A DNA stretch of 64,000 bases from an uncultured Veillonellaceae bacterium. GTDB lineage: Bacteria > Bacillota > Negativicutes > Selenomonadales > Selenomonadaceae. The notes beneath the pieces are model-generated. The model was not told the DNA's origin, made no database searches, and saw only the letters and a list, made by a program, of their open reading frames with translations. How positions within the stretch are numbered: the first letter of the stretch is position 1; each line of letters starts with the position of its first letter. This document shows positions 27,301 to 35,348 of the stretch, in pieces. The position numbers were made by a program, and so were the translations under genes. The stretch is taken from contig CACZZN010000004.1 in assembly GCA_902785705.1 (NCBI GenBank), forward strand, positions 1 to 64,000. The letters run 5' to 3'.

Positions 27301-27343
27301 AAAAAATATCAGAGCCTCTCATCTGCAAAAGATGAGAGGCTCT
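27301..27343 (-). terminator. Terminator of the tRNA-Pro transcript
   Basis: AGAGCCTCTCATCT (27311-27324) pairs perfectly with AGATGAGAGGCTCT (27330-27343). On the minus strand the stem is followed by GATATTTTTT. Confidence 0.8.
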
Positions 27344-27357
27344 TCACTTCATATGAA

Positions 27358-27434
27358 TGGTCGGAACGACGGGATTTGAACCCACGACCTCTTCCACCCC
27401 AAGAAAGCGCTCTACCAAACTGAGCTACGTCCCG
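27358..27434 (-). tRNA. tRNA-Pro (anticodon GGG)
   Basis: A full cloverleaf of 77 nt on the minus strand including encoded CCA. The acceptor stem is CGGGACG/CGTTCCG, the D-arm is GCTC...GAGC, the anticodon loop is TTGGGGT (anticodon GGG) on stem CTTTC/GGAAG, and the T-arm is GTGGG TTCAAAT CCCGT. Confidence 0.95.
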
Positions 27435-27519
27435 ATGCACTACATCATACCACAGATTTCCGTGCTCGTCAAATTTTTTGTCATTTTTCACCGGTTCACA
27501 AGAAAAAAGAACCACTGTG

Positions 27520-27548
27520 TTTCCACAATAATTCCAATATGCTATAAT
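27520..27548 (+). promoter_or_regulatory. Promoter candidate for the small-toxin mRNA
   Basis: TTTCCA (27520-27525) and a perfect TATAAT (27543-27548) are spaced 17 bp on the plus strand. Transcription from ~27555 would give a long structured 5' leader. It contains a perfect 14-bp inverted repeat (27564-27577 with 27593-27606) and a second hairpin with 16-bp arms (27642-27657 with 27661-27676). Confidence 0.5.
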
Positions 27549-27683
27549 GCTCTCATACTTATCTTTGATAAAAATTTTAAATGAATGATCGGAAATTTTT
27601 ATCAAAGCCAGTCGTGCATACGCACGCCTGAAGTCTCATGCACTCTCAGTAAGAAATAAAATTTCTAACTGAGAGTAGTATCA

Positions 27684-27904
27684 GTGCTACCATAGAGATA
27701 GGCGGTTAGCCCTCCGCGAAAGGAGGGATGTCTATGGGTGTAATCTCGTTGCTGACTGTGCTGAGCTTTACTGCTACGGTGTTCAGCCTTGGATTCACCC
27801 TCGGACTTTACTTCGGTAAACAAAAATAACCGCCACGGCTCTGCAAACTGTGCGGTTATCTTTGTAACCCATTGAATCTAGGGCTAACCGTCTATCGGTA
27901 GCAC
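27684..27904. repeat. Long inverted repeat enclosing the small-toxin gene
   Basis: GTGCTACC-ATAGA-GATAGGCGGTTAGCCCT (27684-27713) is repeated in inverted form at 27880-27904 (AGGGCTAACCGTCTATCGGT and AGCAC). The left arm is in the toxin leader and touches the ribosome-binding-site hairpin. The right arm is at the 5' end of the predicted antisense RNA. Confidence 0.65.
27734..27829 (+). CDS. Candidate type I toxin: small hydrophobic membrane peptide
   Basis: A 31-aa peptide (MGVISLLTVLSFTATVFS, then LGFTLGLYFGKQK) with one hydrophobic helix and a charged C-terminal tail, the form of Fst/TxpA-type toxins. The start ATG at 27734 has AAAGGAGGG upstream. That site is buried in a hairpin, CCCTCC-GCGAAA-GGAGGG (27710-27727). 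An ATG at 27728 would add two residues but is too close to the site. The stop codon lies in a terminator stem shared with a convergent antisense transcript. No family match could be tested. Confidence 0.6.
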   Translation: MGVISLLTVLSFTATVFSLGFTLGLYFGKQK

Positions 27905-27912
27905 TTTCATCT
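27826..27912 (-). ncRNA. Candidate antisense RNA (antitoxin)
   Basis: A consensus-like promoter on the minus strand at 27919-27947 would start an RNA near 27912. It would end at the stem ATAACCGC/GCGGTTAT (27826-27833 with 27852-27859) followed by TTTTTG, giving about 85-90 nt. Its 3' end is antisense to the end of the toxin frame. Its 5' part repeats the sequence of the toxin leader arm. Existence of the RNA is inferred. Confidence 0.45.
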
Positions 27913-27918
27913 GCTCAC

Positions 27919-27947
27919 ATTATATCAAAAACTCTCTCTGATTTCAA
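27919..27947 (-). promoter_or_regulatory. Near-consensus promoter for the antisense RNA
   Basis: TTGAAA (27942-27947) and TATAAT (27919-27924) are spaced exactly 17 bp on the minus strand, right after the DUF445 stop codon. There is no coding frame on the minus strand downstream before the tRNA gene. Confidence 0.65.
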
Positions 27948-27953
27948 CGTCTT

Positions 27954-29255
27954 TTATACCATCTGCAGGCACAGGAACAGCACAAATCCGATGGCTGAGC
28001 CGACGATGGAGCCGTTCATTCGGATCCACAGCAGATCCGGCTCCACCTTGTCATAGACCAGATGATTGAGCTGCTCATCTGTCAGCCGATCCAGCACATT
28101 CGTGACAACAACGCCCACAAGACTTTGCGCGTGAAGTGCCGAGCGTGCCAGCAGATCATACAGGAAATGCTCCACGCTTTTGCGGAGCGTTTCGTCCTCC
28201 TGCAGCAGCCTCAAAGCACGATAGTATTCCGAAGCGAACACCTCCAGCAAGCGCGAACGCACAACCGGCAGGTTCTCCATGGCTTTCTCCGCACCCTTCG
28301 TCCCAAGGAAATCCGCCTGTACATGCTCCAGCGCGCGTGACACCGCCTCTTCCAACGGCAGTTCCTCCACCAGAGCATCACGCAGATCCCCTGCCAGCCG
28401 CTGGAATTCCTGCGACTTCCCCAGTTCCTCCGTCTTTTCATAGAACAGCTGCAATATCTCTGCCTGCAGCTCCGAGTCCCTTGTCCCAAGCGCATCGATC
28501 ATTGCGAGAAGCTGCTGCTGCATGAGCGCAGCGGCCTCTTCAAAATTCACCAGATCCAATGCCTGCGCAAAACCTGCCATGAGCATCGCCATCGGGCTTT
28601 TGACCTTCTCTTCCTCGTATGCTTCCAGCATCGACTGCAGGCTCTTCCTGATCTCGGGACGCTCGGCATAGGTATGCGCTGCGGCAGCCAGACGCTCCAG
28701 AATATCCTTGTCGCGCCCGCTTGCCTTCATCCATGCACCGCAGGCCTGCAGCATACTCGTAGCCGGAGTCTCCCGGAGCGCATGCCGCAGTTGCTCCGAC
28801 AGGAATTTTGCCTGCCGTCCGCGATCCTGCTGCAGCAAGAGGTCTCTGGTATAGTGCAGCAGACGGCGCAGCATCTGTTCCCTTGTTTCCCTCTGATCCA
28901 GCCATTCCATGAGCATGGGCATCAAATGGAGCCGCCCCAGATGACGGAAAATCTTCCTGCGGGAAAAGAATTCCTTCTGCACCATCGTAACCGATGCCTG
29001 AACGAATTCCTTGCGCCGATTCGGCAGAATCGCCGTATGGTAGGGAAAACCGAGCGGCTTCCGGAAAAGCGCAGTCACGGCGAACCAATCCGCTATCCCT
29101 CCCACAAGCGCCGCCTCGGAGATGAACAGGAACCCATCCGCAACGACGCGATCCGGATAGGACAGGTGCAGACAGAGCGAGAGCAAGAACACAGCCGCCG
29201 CAAACAAGAGAGTCTTATCGGCCTTGTTCCACCCCGACCAGATCACAGCCCCCAC
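27954..29255 (-). CDS. DUF445 membrane protein (second of a tandem pair)
   Basis: A 433-aa DUF445 (YheB/YjiN-like) protein. N-terminal hydrophobic segments (about residues 15-35 and 45-55) carry the signature GGIADWFAVTALFRKPLGFP. A long helical middle follows, and a C-terminal membrane helix ends the protein (IGFVLFLCLQMV). The second signature, LLWIRMNGSIVGS, is near the end. Function unknown; such proteins are envelope-associated. The start overlaps the 3' end of its paralogue by 13 bp. Confidence 0.88.
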   Translation of the reverse strand: MGAVIWSGWNKADKTLLFAAAVFLLSLCLHLSYPDRVVADGFLFISEAALVGGIADWFAVTALFRKPLGFPYHTAILPNRRKEFVQASVTMVQKEFFSRRKIFRHLGRLHLMPMLMEWLDQRETREQMLRRLLHYTRDLLLQQDRGRQAKFLSEQLRHALRETPATSMLQACGAWMKASGRDKDILERLAAAAHTYAERPEIRKSLQSMLEAYEEEKVKSPMAMLMAGFAQALDLVNFEEAAALMQQQLLAMIDALGTRDSELQAEILQLFYEKTEELGKSQEFQRLAGDLRDALVEELPLEEAVSRALEHVQADFLGTKGAEKAMENLPVVRSRLLEVFASEYYRALRLLQEDETLRKSVEHFLYDLLARSALHAQSLVGVVVTNVLDRLTDEQLNHLVYDKVEPDLLWIRMNGSIVGSAIGFVLFLCLQMV

Positions 29256-30502
29256 ATCCTTTCCAATCCCCAGACAATCAAATAAAGTCCCATGCCGACA
29301 AATGCACCCACCACGGATCCATTGATCCGGATCATTTGCAAGTCGTCCGCTACTTTTCCCTCCACGAAATCCGTCAAGGCATCATCATCCATCTCATCCA
29401 GCCGTTCACGTATCAGGCCCGGAATCAGATTATGGTGTTTTCGCAGCTCTTCCTCCAGAAAATCCTTCACAAAGCGGTCAAACTGCGCCTGCATTTCCGC
29501 GCTTTCCACGAATGCATCGATATGCCGTTTCAGAAACAGATGGATCTGCGAAAGCCAAAAGGGATGTTTCCCTTTCACCTTATGCTCCAGCCAATCCGCC
29601 AGATATCCGCCGATATCCATTTTCTGCAGATAATGCTCCTGCCATCCGTGGAACAGCTCGGCGATCTCAGGTTCCTGAGCCAGCCTTTTCATCAGGGACG
29701 CAAAGCCGGCTTCCAGGGAAGTATATGCCTCCGTGTCCCCGGCGCGCAGCTCTTCCAGATAAGCAGTCAGCCGTTCATTGAAAATATCCCGTATCCTTTC
29801 ATCCGAAAGATCCAGCGCGGCCAGCACAAAAGCCCGTCCTGCGGATTCGCCCTCATAGGCGCTCCGCAGGATGCGGATATTCTCCAAAAGCGCCTTTTGG
29901 ATGGCCGATGCATCCAATACCTGCCGCCCAATGTCCAAAAGCGTCATGAGCACCTGACGACCGTGTTTTTCCTCGGCCAAAAGAGACAGGATATCTGTCA
30001 CGACACGCTCCAGCGCAACCCCCGACAAAGCCTCGCGCACGGCAGGTGTCAGGGATTCCGCCATACGGCGGCTGTCCATGCTGTTCACCGTCTGCAGCAG
30101 TACGGTATCCACAAGCTCCTGCACCCGCTCGCGCCCGCCCCGATGCTCCAAATAATCCACCAGCAGCTCTGCGGAGTTTTCCCTTCTCACGACCTGCATA
30201 ATATTTTCCACGCTCAAGAGATCCTCGCTGGAAAATTCCACGATGGAATCCATGATACGCGCACGATTGCGACGCAGAATCTCCGTCCGATAGCCGATGC
30301 CAAGCGGCTTTCGGAACAGTGCCGTGACAGCGAACCAGTCCGCAAGCCCGCCGATGACAGCCGCCAAAAAGCCGTGATGCACCAGCCCCCACCCAAAGCC
30401 TCCCGCCGCAGCCGCAGGCAGCGTGCCCGTAAATCCTAAGGCGCTGATCAGCAATGCAAGCGTCGCCTTGTTTTTCTTCTGCAATCCACACAGCCCCTTC
30501 AA
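29243..30502 (-). CDS. DUF445 membrane protein (first of a tandem pair)
   Basis: A 419-aa paralogue of the downstream gene. It shares GGLADWFAVTALFRKPLGIG near residue 50, a helical middle, and the C-terminal signature LQMIRINGSVVGAFVG with a final hydrophobic helix. Two overlapping DUF445 genes suggest an obligate pair or hetero-oligomer, which is inference. It is preceded by about 110 bp without other genes. Confidence 0.88.
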   Translation of the reverse strand: MKGLCGLQKKNKATLALLISALGFTGTLPAAAAGGFGWGLVHHGFLAAVIGGLADWFAVTALFRKPLGIGYRTEILRRNRARIMDSIVEFSSEDLLSVENIMQVVRRENSAELLVDYLEHRGGRERVQELVDTVLLQTVNSMDSRRMAESLTPAVREALSGVALERVVTDILSLLAEEKHGRQVLMTLLDIGRQVLDASAIQKALLENIRILRSAYEGESAGRAFVLAALDLSDERIRDIFNERLTAYLEELRAGDTEAYTSLEAGFASLMKRLAQEPEIAELFHGWQEHYLQKMDIGGYLADWLEHKVKGKHPFWLSQIHLFLKRHIDAFVESAEMQAQFDRFVKDFLEEELRKHHNLIPGLIRERLDEMDDDALTDFVEGKVADDLQMIRINGSVVGAFVGMGLYLIVWGLERMWGL

Positions 30503-30609
30503 AATCTTTTACATTGACATCTTCACACCAATTATAATGCAACGGATTCTTTTTTTCCAGTACATTACCCCCAAAACAAAAAGGAAGGCATAAGCCCTCC
30601 CCTGTGTTC

Positions 30610-32025
30610 TCAATATGCGCCGCGCTGGGCGAAAACCGCCTTGACGGTCTTGAACAGATACATCAGATCGATCCAGACCGACCAATTCCGCACATACCAC
30701 GTATCCATCGCCACACGCTCCTCGTAGGTCGTGTCACTTCGCCCGCTGACCTGCCACATGCCTGTGATGCCGGGCAGAACCATGTAGTATTCACGGATAT
30801 TTTCCTTATAGCGGGGGATCTCCTCTGTCACGATGGGGCGTGGCCCCACAAGGCTCATATCCCCCCGAAGCACATTCCAGAGCTGCGGGAGCTCATCCAG
30901 GCTGGTCCTTCGCAAAAAGGCTCCCAAGCGCGTCACACGCGGATCATGGGTCAGCTTGAAGCTTTCCTCCCATTCCTTTCGCGCCTCCGGATTCTTTTTC
31001 AGATGTTCTTTCAGCAATTCCTGCGCATTCGGCAGCATGGTCTGGAATTTATAGCAGGGAAACAGCTTCCCATTCTTCCCCACACGCTGATGGGCAAAAA
31101 TCACATGTCCCCCATTGTCAATGGCCACCCAAAGAGTCAGAAGCAGCAGAATGGGTGAAATCAAAAGACCGCCCAAAATGGTGCAGACCAGATCAAAGAT
31201 TCGCTTGAACACCCGATTGTACCAGCGTGCCAGATTATTTCGGAGATTCAGCATCAGAATCTTCTCGCTGAACAGTACGCTGGCATCCACGCCGGCCATC
31301 GGCGTACCGATCAGATCAGGCACAAAGGAAATATCCCTCACATAGGGCTGTATCCCTGCAATCATCTCCTGCAAGGCCTCCTTGGAAAGTCCCGGAGCCG
31401 CAATAATGACACGTTGGATATCCGTCATCCTGACAATGCGTACCGCTTGGTCGAACCCACCAAGCATACGAAGCTCCTTCGGCAGTTTTTCGGAAACCGG
31501 ATGATCGTCCACAACACCTACGACATCATAGCGATACCCCAAATCGCCGTCCCAGAAATGAATCAGGCACTCTGCCGTCCTCCCGGCGCCGATCAGAAGC
31601 ACCGGCTCATAGAAGAGATGATAACGCTTCATGCACTTCAGGACAACATAGCGCGTAAGATAAATACTGCATAAGATAGACAAGCCAAAGAGCACCACAA
31701 ACAACCGGGATGCCTGATCTCCCGCTTTCAAGAAGTAAATCAGGATAATCGAAGCTCCCCATCCCGCCATCACAGACGTAAAGATATCACGCATGGTATC
31801 CGCGATGGGCTGCGCCCGCCGGTACGTACGGGAATGATTCAGGAATATCAGGAAGAGAAGCGGCACCCACCCATAGATGTACGCATTATCATACATATAT
31901 GTCGCATGCCGCCAAACATCCATCGTATCCCGCAGGAAAAAGGCGAGATATTCAGCTGCTACAACGGCAATGTAATCCATGAAAACAAACAACACCGGAA
32001 AGTACCCTTGAAAAACTTTTTTCAT
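30610..32025 (-). CDS. Polyprenyl glycosylphosphotransferase (WbaP-like)
   Basis: A 471-aa initiating enzyme that transfers sugar-1-phosphate (probably galactose- or glucose-1-P) from a UDP-sugar to undecaprenyl phosphate. Four or five N-terminal helices (about residues 10-120) precede a Rossmann-like CoA-binding_3 region ([13 protein letters not shown]). The C-terminal bacterial sugar transferase domain shows [17 protein letters not shown]-type [29 protein letters not shown] and SLVGPRPI. It marks one end of the surface-glycan locus, with transcription toward DUF445. Start ATG at 32025. Confidence 0.92.
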   Translation of the reverse strand: MKKVFQGYFPVLFVFMDYIAVVAAEYLAFFLRDTMDVWRHATYMYDNAYIYGWVPLLFLIFLNHSRTYRRAQPIADTMRDIFTSVMAGWGASIILIYFLKAGDQASRLFVVLFGLSILCSIYLTRYVVLKCMKRYHLFYEPVLLIGAGRTAECLIHFWDGDLGYRYDVVGVVDDHPVSEKLPKELRMLGGFDQAVRIVRMTDIQRVIIAAPGLSKEALQEMIAGIQPYVRDISFVPDLIGTPMAGVDASVLFSEKILMLNLRNNLARWYNRVFKRIFDLVCTILGGLLISPILLLLTLWVAIDNGGHVIFAHQRVGKNGKLFPCYKFQTMLPNAQELLKEHLKKNPEARKEWEESFKLTHDPRVTRLGAFLRRTSLDELPQLWNVLRGDMSLVGPRPIVTEEIPRYKENIREYYMVLPGITGMWQVSGRSDTTYEERVAMDTWYVRNWSVWIDLMYLFKTVKAVFAQRGAY

Positions 32026-32074
32026 AAATACAGCACTCTCCTCTTTTCATCACTGCATACATGGTTTACTCATA

Positions 32075-32293
32075 TCATATTACTCCAGGCATTATAGTGG
32101 ACGCAAAAAGAATTACACAGGATACTCCCCACTGGGGTGGCAGATAACTGATATTCCAATACCCGTAGAAAAACAGGCTGGCAACCACGAAACAGCAATT
32201 GGAAGCTTTCATATTCCAGTTAGCCACAACAAAATAGCCGATGACAGACACCGGCAAAAACAGGAATATATACGCATATGAATTAAAATACAT
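32075..32293 (-). pseudogene. N-terminal fragment of an MBOAT O-acyltransferase gene
   Basis: A 72-aa frame whose first ~48 residues match the start of AlgI/DltB-type MBOAT proteins (FNSYAYIFLFLPVSVIGYF, ASLFFYGYWNISYL) and which then ends in unrelated sequence. Intact relatives have ~470 residues including a catalytic His that is missing here. It follows the AMP-ligase/ACP/KAS III genes in the same direction, so it is probably the remnant of that operon's O-acyltransferase. Confidence 0.6.
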
Positions 32294-32355
32294 TCTTAGT
32301 CCTTTCAGAGATACCTAATCAAACTCACGCCGAATAGGCGTCGTCCACGAGAACC

Positions 32356-32477
32356 CTAGTATAACACGTTTTAAATAGCTTGCTGTTTCACGCAGGATAA
32401 ATTTTCATGAACAAGGATGAGGAGCGCAGTCGTAGCAGAGCTACGTCAAGCGAGTTATTTGGAATGGGTTATACTAG
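32356..32477. repeat. MITE-like element downstream of the KAS III gene
   Basis: A 122-bp element with ends CTAGTATAAC and GTTATACTAG (TA inside the first base on both sides). It contains GAGGAGCGCAGTCGTAGCAG, continuing AGCTACGTCAAGCGA, almost identical to the core of the element at 15682. It separates the KAS III gene from the truncated MBOAT gene, so its insertion may have accompanied that truncation. Confidence 0.65.
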
Positions 32478-32495
32478 TCGTAAACATGTTATCAA

Positions 32496-33518
32496 TTATC
32501 TGTCTGTCGGCAACATCCGGGATAAATCTGCCAAACAGCCAGCCCAGGACAGTCCTACACCAAAGCCTGCCAAGAGTACGCGAGAAAGCGTTTTTTCATT
32601 TTTCCCAATGATGCTCTCAAGACCGAGTGGAATTGAAGCCGAAACAGTGTTGCCAGTTTTCCTCACATCATTGAAGAAAGGCACATCCTGCAGCTTGCAT
32701 TTCCGCTGCACATAGTCCAGCATGAATCGGTTTGGCTGGTGAAATACAGCATAGCTGAGTTCTTCCCTGGAAAGTCCAGCTTTTTTTAAGATTTCTTCCA
32801 CCATGAGAGGCACCTCTCGCAGCGTAAAGAGCATAACTTCCTGTCCGTCCATGAAAATATCGGCCTTGGTATGGCTGCCATGATCGTCCTCTATCCGCTC
32901 CAGTGGAGTGCTTCCTATCGGCAGACGGCTGCCGCCTGCCTCCTGAATGATGGACTTTGCCCCCTTGCCATCGGTGCCGAACACAAAGGCATCCAGCAAG
33001 GGTTTTTCAACATCTACTGATTCAATCAACGTGGCAGAAGCACCATCCCCAAAGACGGGAGCTGTCGCCTTGTCCTCGGAGCTTATACTCCTGCTATACA
33101 GAGAGGATGTAAGAAGCAACAATCGCCTGGACAGCCCCGCTTCCACCAGTCCTTTGGCCAGTGCCAGGCCATATACATATCCAGAACACCCAAGACTGTA
33201 ATCAAGAGCCCCTGCTGACTTTGGCAAGCCCAACCTTTCCACCACAACGCATGAAGTGGAGGGCAGAGGGTAGTCCGGCTGCTGCGTACAAAGGAGCACG
33301 AAATCTATTCCCTCTCTGGCCTGTGGATATTTATGAAAAAGATTCTCTGCCGCCAACACAGCCAGGTCAGAGGCCGCCTGCCCCGAAGATGCCACATGCC
33401 GCTCCTCAATGCCCAGAGCCTGAGCCGCCCTGTCAGTCATATCATTTCTCTCTATCTGCGGTGGCAGATATCCCGCCACCGCCCGAATGGCCGCAAAGCC
33501 CACACAACTCCTCCTCAC
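32496..33518 (-). CDS. 3-oxoacyl-ACP synthase III-like (KAS III) enzyme
   Basis: A 340-aa FabH-like condensing enzyme. The catalytic Cys is in DYSLGCSGYVYGLALAKG, the His in FHQPNRFMLDYV and the Asn in TGNTVSASIPLGLE, so the Cys-His-Asn triad is complete. It is not the housekeeping FabH by context: its start overlaps the stop of a dedicated acyl carrier protein gene (ATGA at 33515-33518), and an AMP-ligase lies upstream. The likely role is to extend or transfer a short acyl group for a surface glycan; the precise substrate is not visible. Confidence 0.88.
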   Translation of the reverse strand: MRRSCVGFAAIRAVAGYLPPQIERNDMTDRAAQALGIEERHVASSGQAASDLAVLAAENLFHKYPQAREGIDFVLLCTQQPDYPLPSTSCVVVERLGLPKSAGALDYSLGCSGYVYGLALAKGLVEAGLSRRLLLLTSSLYSRSISSEDKATAPVFGDGASATLIESVDVEKPLLDAFVFGTDGKGAKSIIQEAGGSRLPIGSTPLERIEDDHGSHTKADIFMDGQEVMLFTLREVPLMVEEILKKAGLSREELSYAVFHQPNRFMLDYVQRKCKLQDVPFFNDVRKTGNTVSASIPLGLESIIGKNEKTLSRVLLAGFGVGLSWAGCLADLSRMLPTDR

Positions 33519-33739
33519 TTCACGCCATGGCGCAGGAGCAAACCCTGCAGAGCGTCCAAGTTCTTGAAATTCTCTGCATTAAGCTCCGTCCCGTCGATGG
33601 AAAGATCAAACTCCTCCTCCAAAGCAGCTATGAGCCGCGTGAGATCAAAGGAATCAATCAGACCGTCGGCAAAGAAGTCCTGACTTGTCTCATAGTCAAA
33701 CTGAGGGTGAATTTCTTGAAGGATCTCTAAAAGTTTCAT
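33515..33739 (-). CDS. Acyl carrier protein
   Basis: A 74-aa carrier protein. The phosphopantetheine-accepting Ser is in FADGLIDSFDLTRLIAALEE (DSF in place of the usual DSL). ATG at 33739 has GGGGAGA upstream; the open frame from 33844 is an artefact of overlap with the ligase gene. Placed between AMP-ligase and KAS III, it is a dedicated carrier and not the housekeeping AcpP. Confidence 0.88.
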   Translation of the reverse strand: MKLLEILQEIHPQFDYETSQDFFADGLIDSFDLTRLIAALEEEFDLSIDGTELNAENFKNLDALQGLLLRHGVK

Positions 33740-33756
33740 AACGACATTCTCCCCTG

Positions 33757-35268
33757 TCAAAACATTTCCTTTAGGGCCCGACGGTCGATTTTGCCTCCCT
33801 CTGTCTGAGGCATTGCTTCTAGCTTCTTCAGTCTGGCAGGCCACATGTACCTAGGCAAGCTATCCGAGAGCTGCCTCAGTATATCCTTGCCGCGCAAGGC
33901 ATCATCTGCTACATAGAAAAGCACCAGTTCATCCTTTTCCTTATCAAATAGGCATACCCCAGCAGAAAGACCCTCTATGGTAAGTGCCGCCGATTCTATT
34001 TCCCCCAGTTCTATGCGGTAGCCCATATGCTTCACTTGTGCATCACTGCGGGAAACATAGACCATGTCACCATTCTCGTCAATTCTGGCCAAGTCGCCGG
34101 TATGAAAGAATCGCTTCCCTGTCCGTTCTTCAACACCAAAAGCTTCCTCCGTGCGTTCCCTGTCCCCCAGATATCCTACGGCAACAGGTCCCCTCACCAA
34201 GATTTCCCCCACTTCTCCGGGAGCAGCCTGGCTACCGTCCTCCGTGACGATAACAAGTTCTTTCTCCCCGCAGGGTTTACCCATCGATAAAACGGTATCC
34301 CTGTCCAGTTCCTGCCATGCTGCAATGGTGACCTCCGTGGAACCGTAGTGATTAGAAAATGTTGCCCGAGGAAAGGCCTTGAACCACTCCGCTAAAATCT
34401 GGGGCGGCATAGGCTCTCCGCAAAATGCTATGGTTCGCAGGGGAGGAAGTTCTTCTAATGCTAGGGCTTTTGATTCCACTATAGATCGCATGACGGAGGG
34501 TACCCAGAAAATAAGATTAATCTTCCGTCTAGCCAACTCACTGATCAATTTTCTCTTGAAGAGGAAAAGAGATTTTGGCAAGAGATGCAGTTCCCCACCC
34601 GCCGCTATGGTTGCATAAACATCCAGATAAGCTCCCATAGCAAAGTACAGGGGAGACTGTGCAGCCCTCACCGTAGTTTCATCCATGTGCAGAGCCTTCA
34701 CCTGCCACTGGGTACAGGCTGTCAGCATGCGATGAGAAGAGATAACCCCCTTAGGGCTACCAGTGGAACCGGAGGTAAATATAATGGAAAGGGCATCATC
34801 TTCCGTGCGGACAGACTCCACTCTGTCCAGTATTGCCAACTCCGCCCCACTTGGCTTTACCTCCGTCATGTCTTCGTAAGTATATACCTCTGGTACTTGG
34901 GGTAAAGTGGCTGCAAACTTTTTCACATCTTCCGAGCAAACTCTGTTCGTGATGATGGCAGAGGCTTCTAAGGTACCGAATATCTTAGCCAGTCTCTTTT
35001 TGGGCATGGATATATCCAAAGGTGCATAAGGCAGCCCCGCCAATACTATCCCCTGCGAAGCTGCTATGCTGCGCCCTTCCAAACCGAACCACAGAGCTAC
35101 GGGAGCTTTCTTCTCCATTCGGCTGGCGAGAAAGGCTCCGATACGTTCCGCCTCCCGCCAGAGCTCTCCATATGTCATCTGACGTACTTCATCCACCACG
35201 GCAATCTTACCAGGCCACTTCTCTGCCGCCGCCGCAAGGTAATCAGTCACCAAACGCAATATGATCAA
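33757..35268 (-). CDS. ANL-superfamily AMP-ligase (DltA-like, acyl/aminoacyl-ACP loading)
   Basis: A 503-aa adenylate-forming enzyme. Core motifs are FTSGSTGSPKGV (A3), YGSTE (A5), GELVRG-type GEILVRGP, FHTGDLARI (A7), GYRIELGEIES (A8) and the C-terminal Lys in GGKIDRRAL (A10). It should activate a carboxylic or amino acid with ATP and load it onto the adjacent carrier protein, as DltA loads DltC. The substrate pocket cannot be read reliably. The start is uncertain: TTG at 35268 or a nearby GTG, with no strong ribosome-binding site. Confidence 0.85.
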   Translation of the reverse strand: MIILRLVTDYLAAAAEKWPGKIAVVDEVRQMTYGELWREAERIGAFLASRMEKKAPVALWFGLEGRSIAASQGIVLAGLPYAPLDISMPKKRLAKIFGTLEASAIITNRVCSEDVKKFAATLPQVPEVYTYEDMTEVKPSGAELAILDRVESVRTEDDALSIIFTSGSTGSPKGVISSHRMLTACTQWQVKALHMDETTVRAAQSPLYFAMGAYLDVYATIAAGGELHLLPKSLFLFKRKLISELARRKINLIFWVPSVMRSIVESKALALEELPPLRTIAFCGEPMPPQILAEWFKAFPRATFSNHYGSTEVTIAAWQELDRDTVLSMGKPCGEKELVIVTEDGSQAAPGEVGEILVRGPVAVGYLGDRERTEEAFGVEERTGKRFFHTGDLARIDENGDMVYVSRSDAQVKHMGYRIELGEIESAALTIEGLSAGVCLFDKEKDELVLFYVADDALRGKDILRQLSDSLPRYMWPARLKKLEAMPQTEGGKIDRRALKEMF

Positions 35269-35348
35269 CCCATTCCACTAAAATCAATTTCATCGTCAGC
35301 ATCAATTCTACTTGCTGCCCATAAGATTGTCAAGCACTGCCTCCAAAC

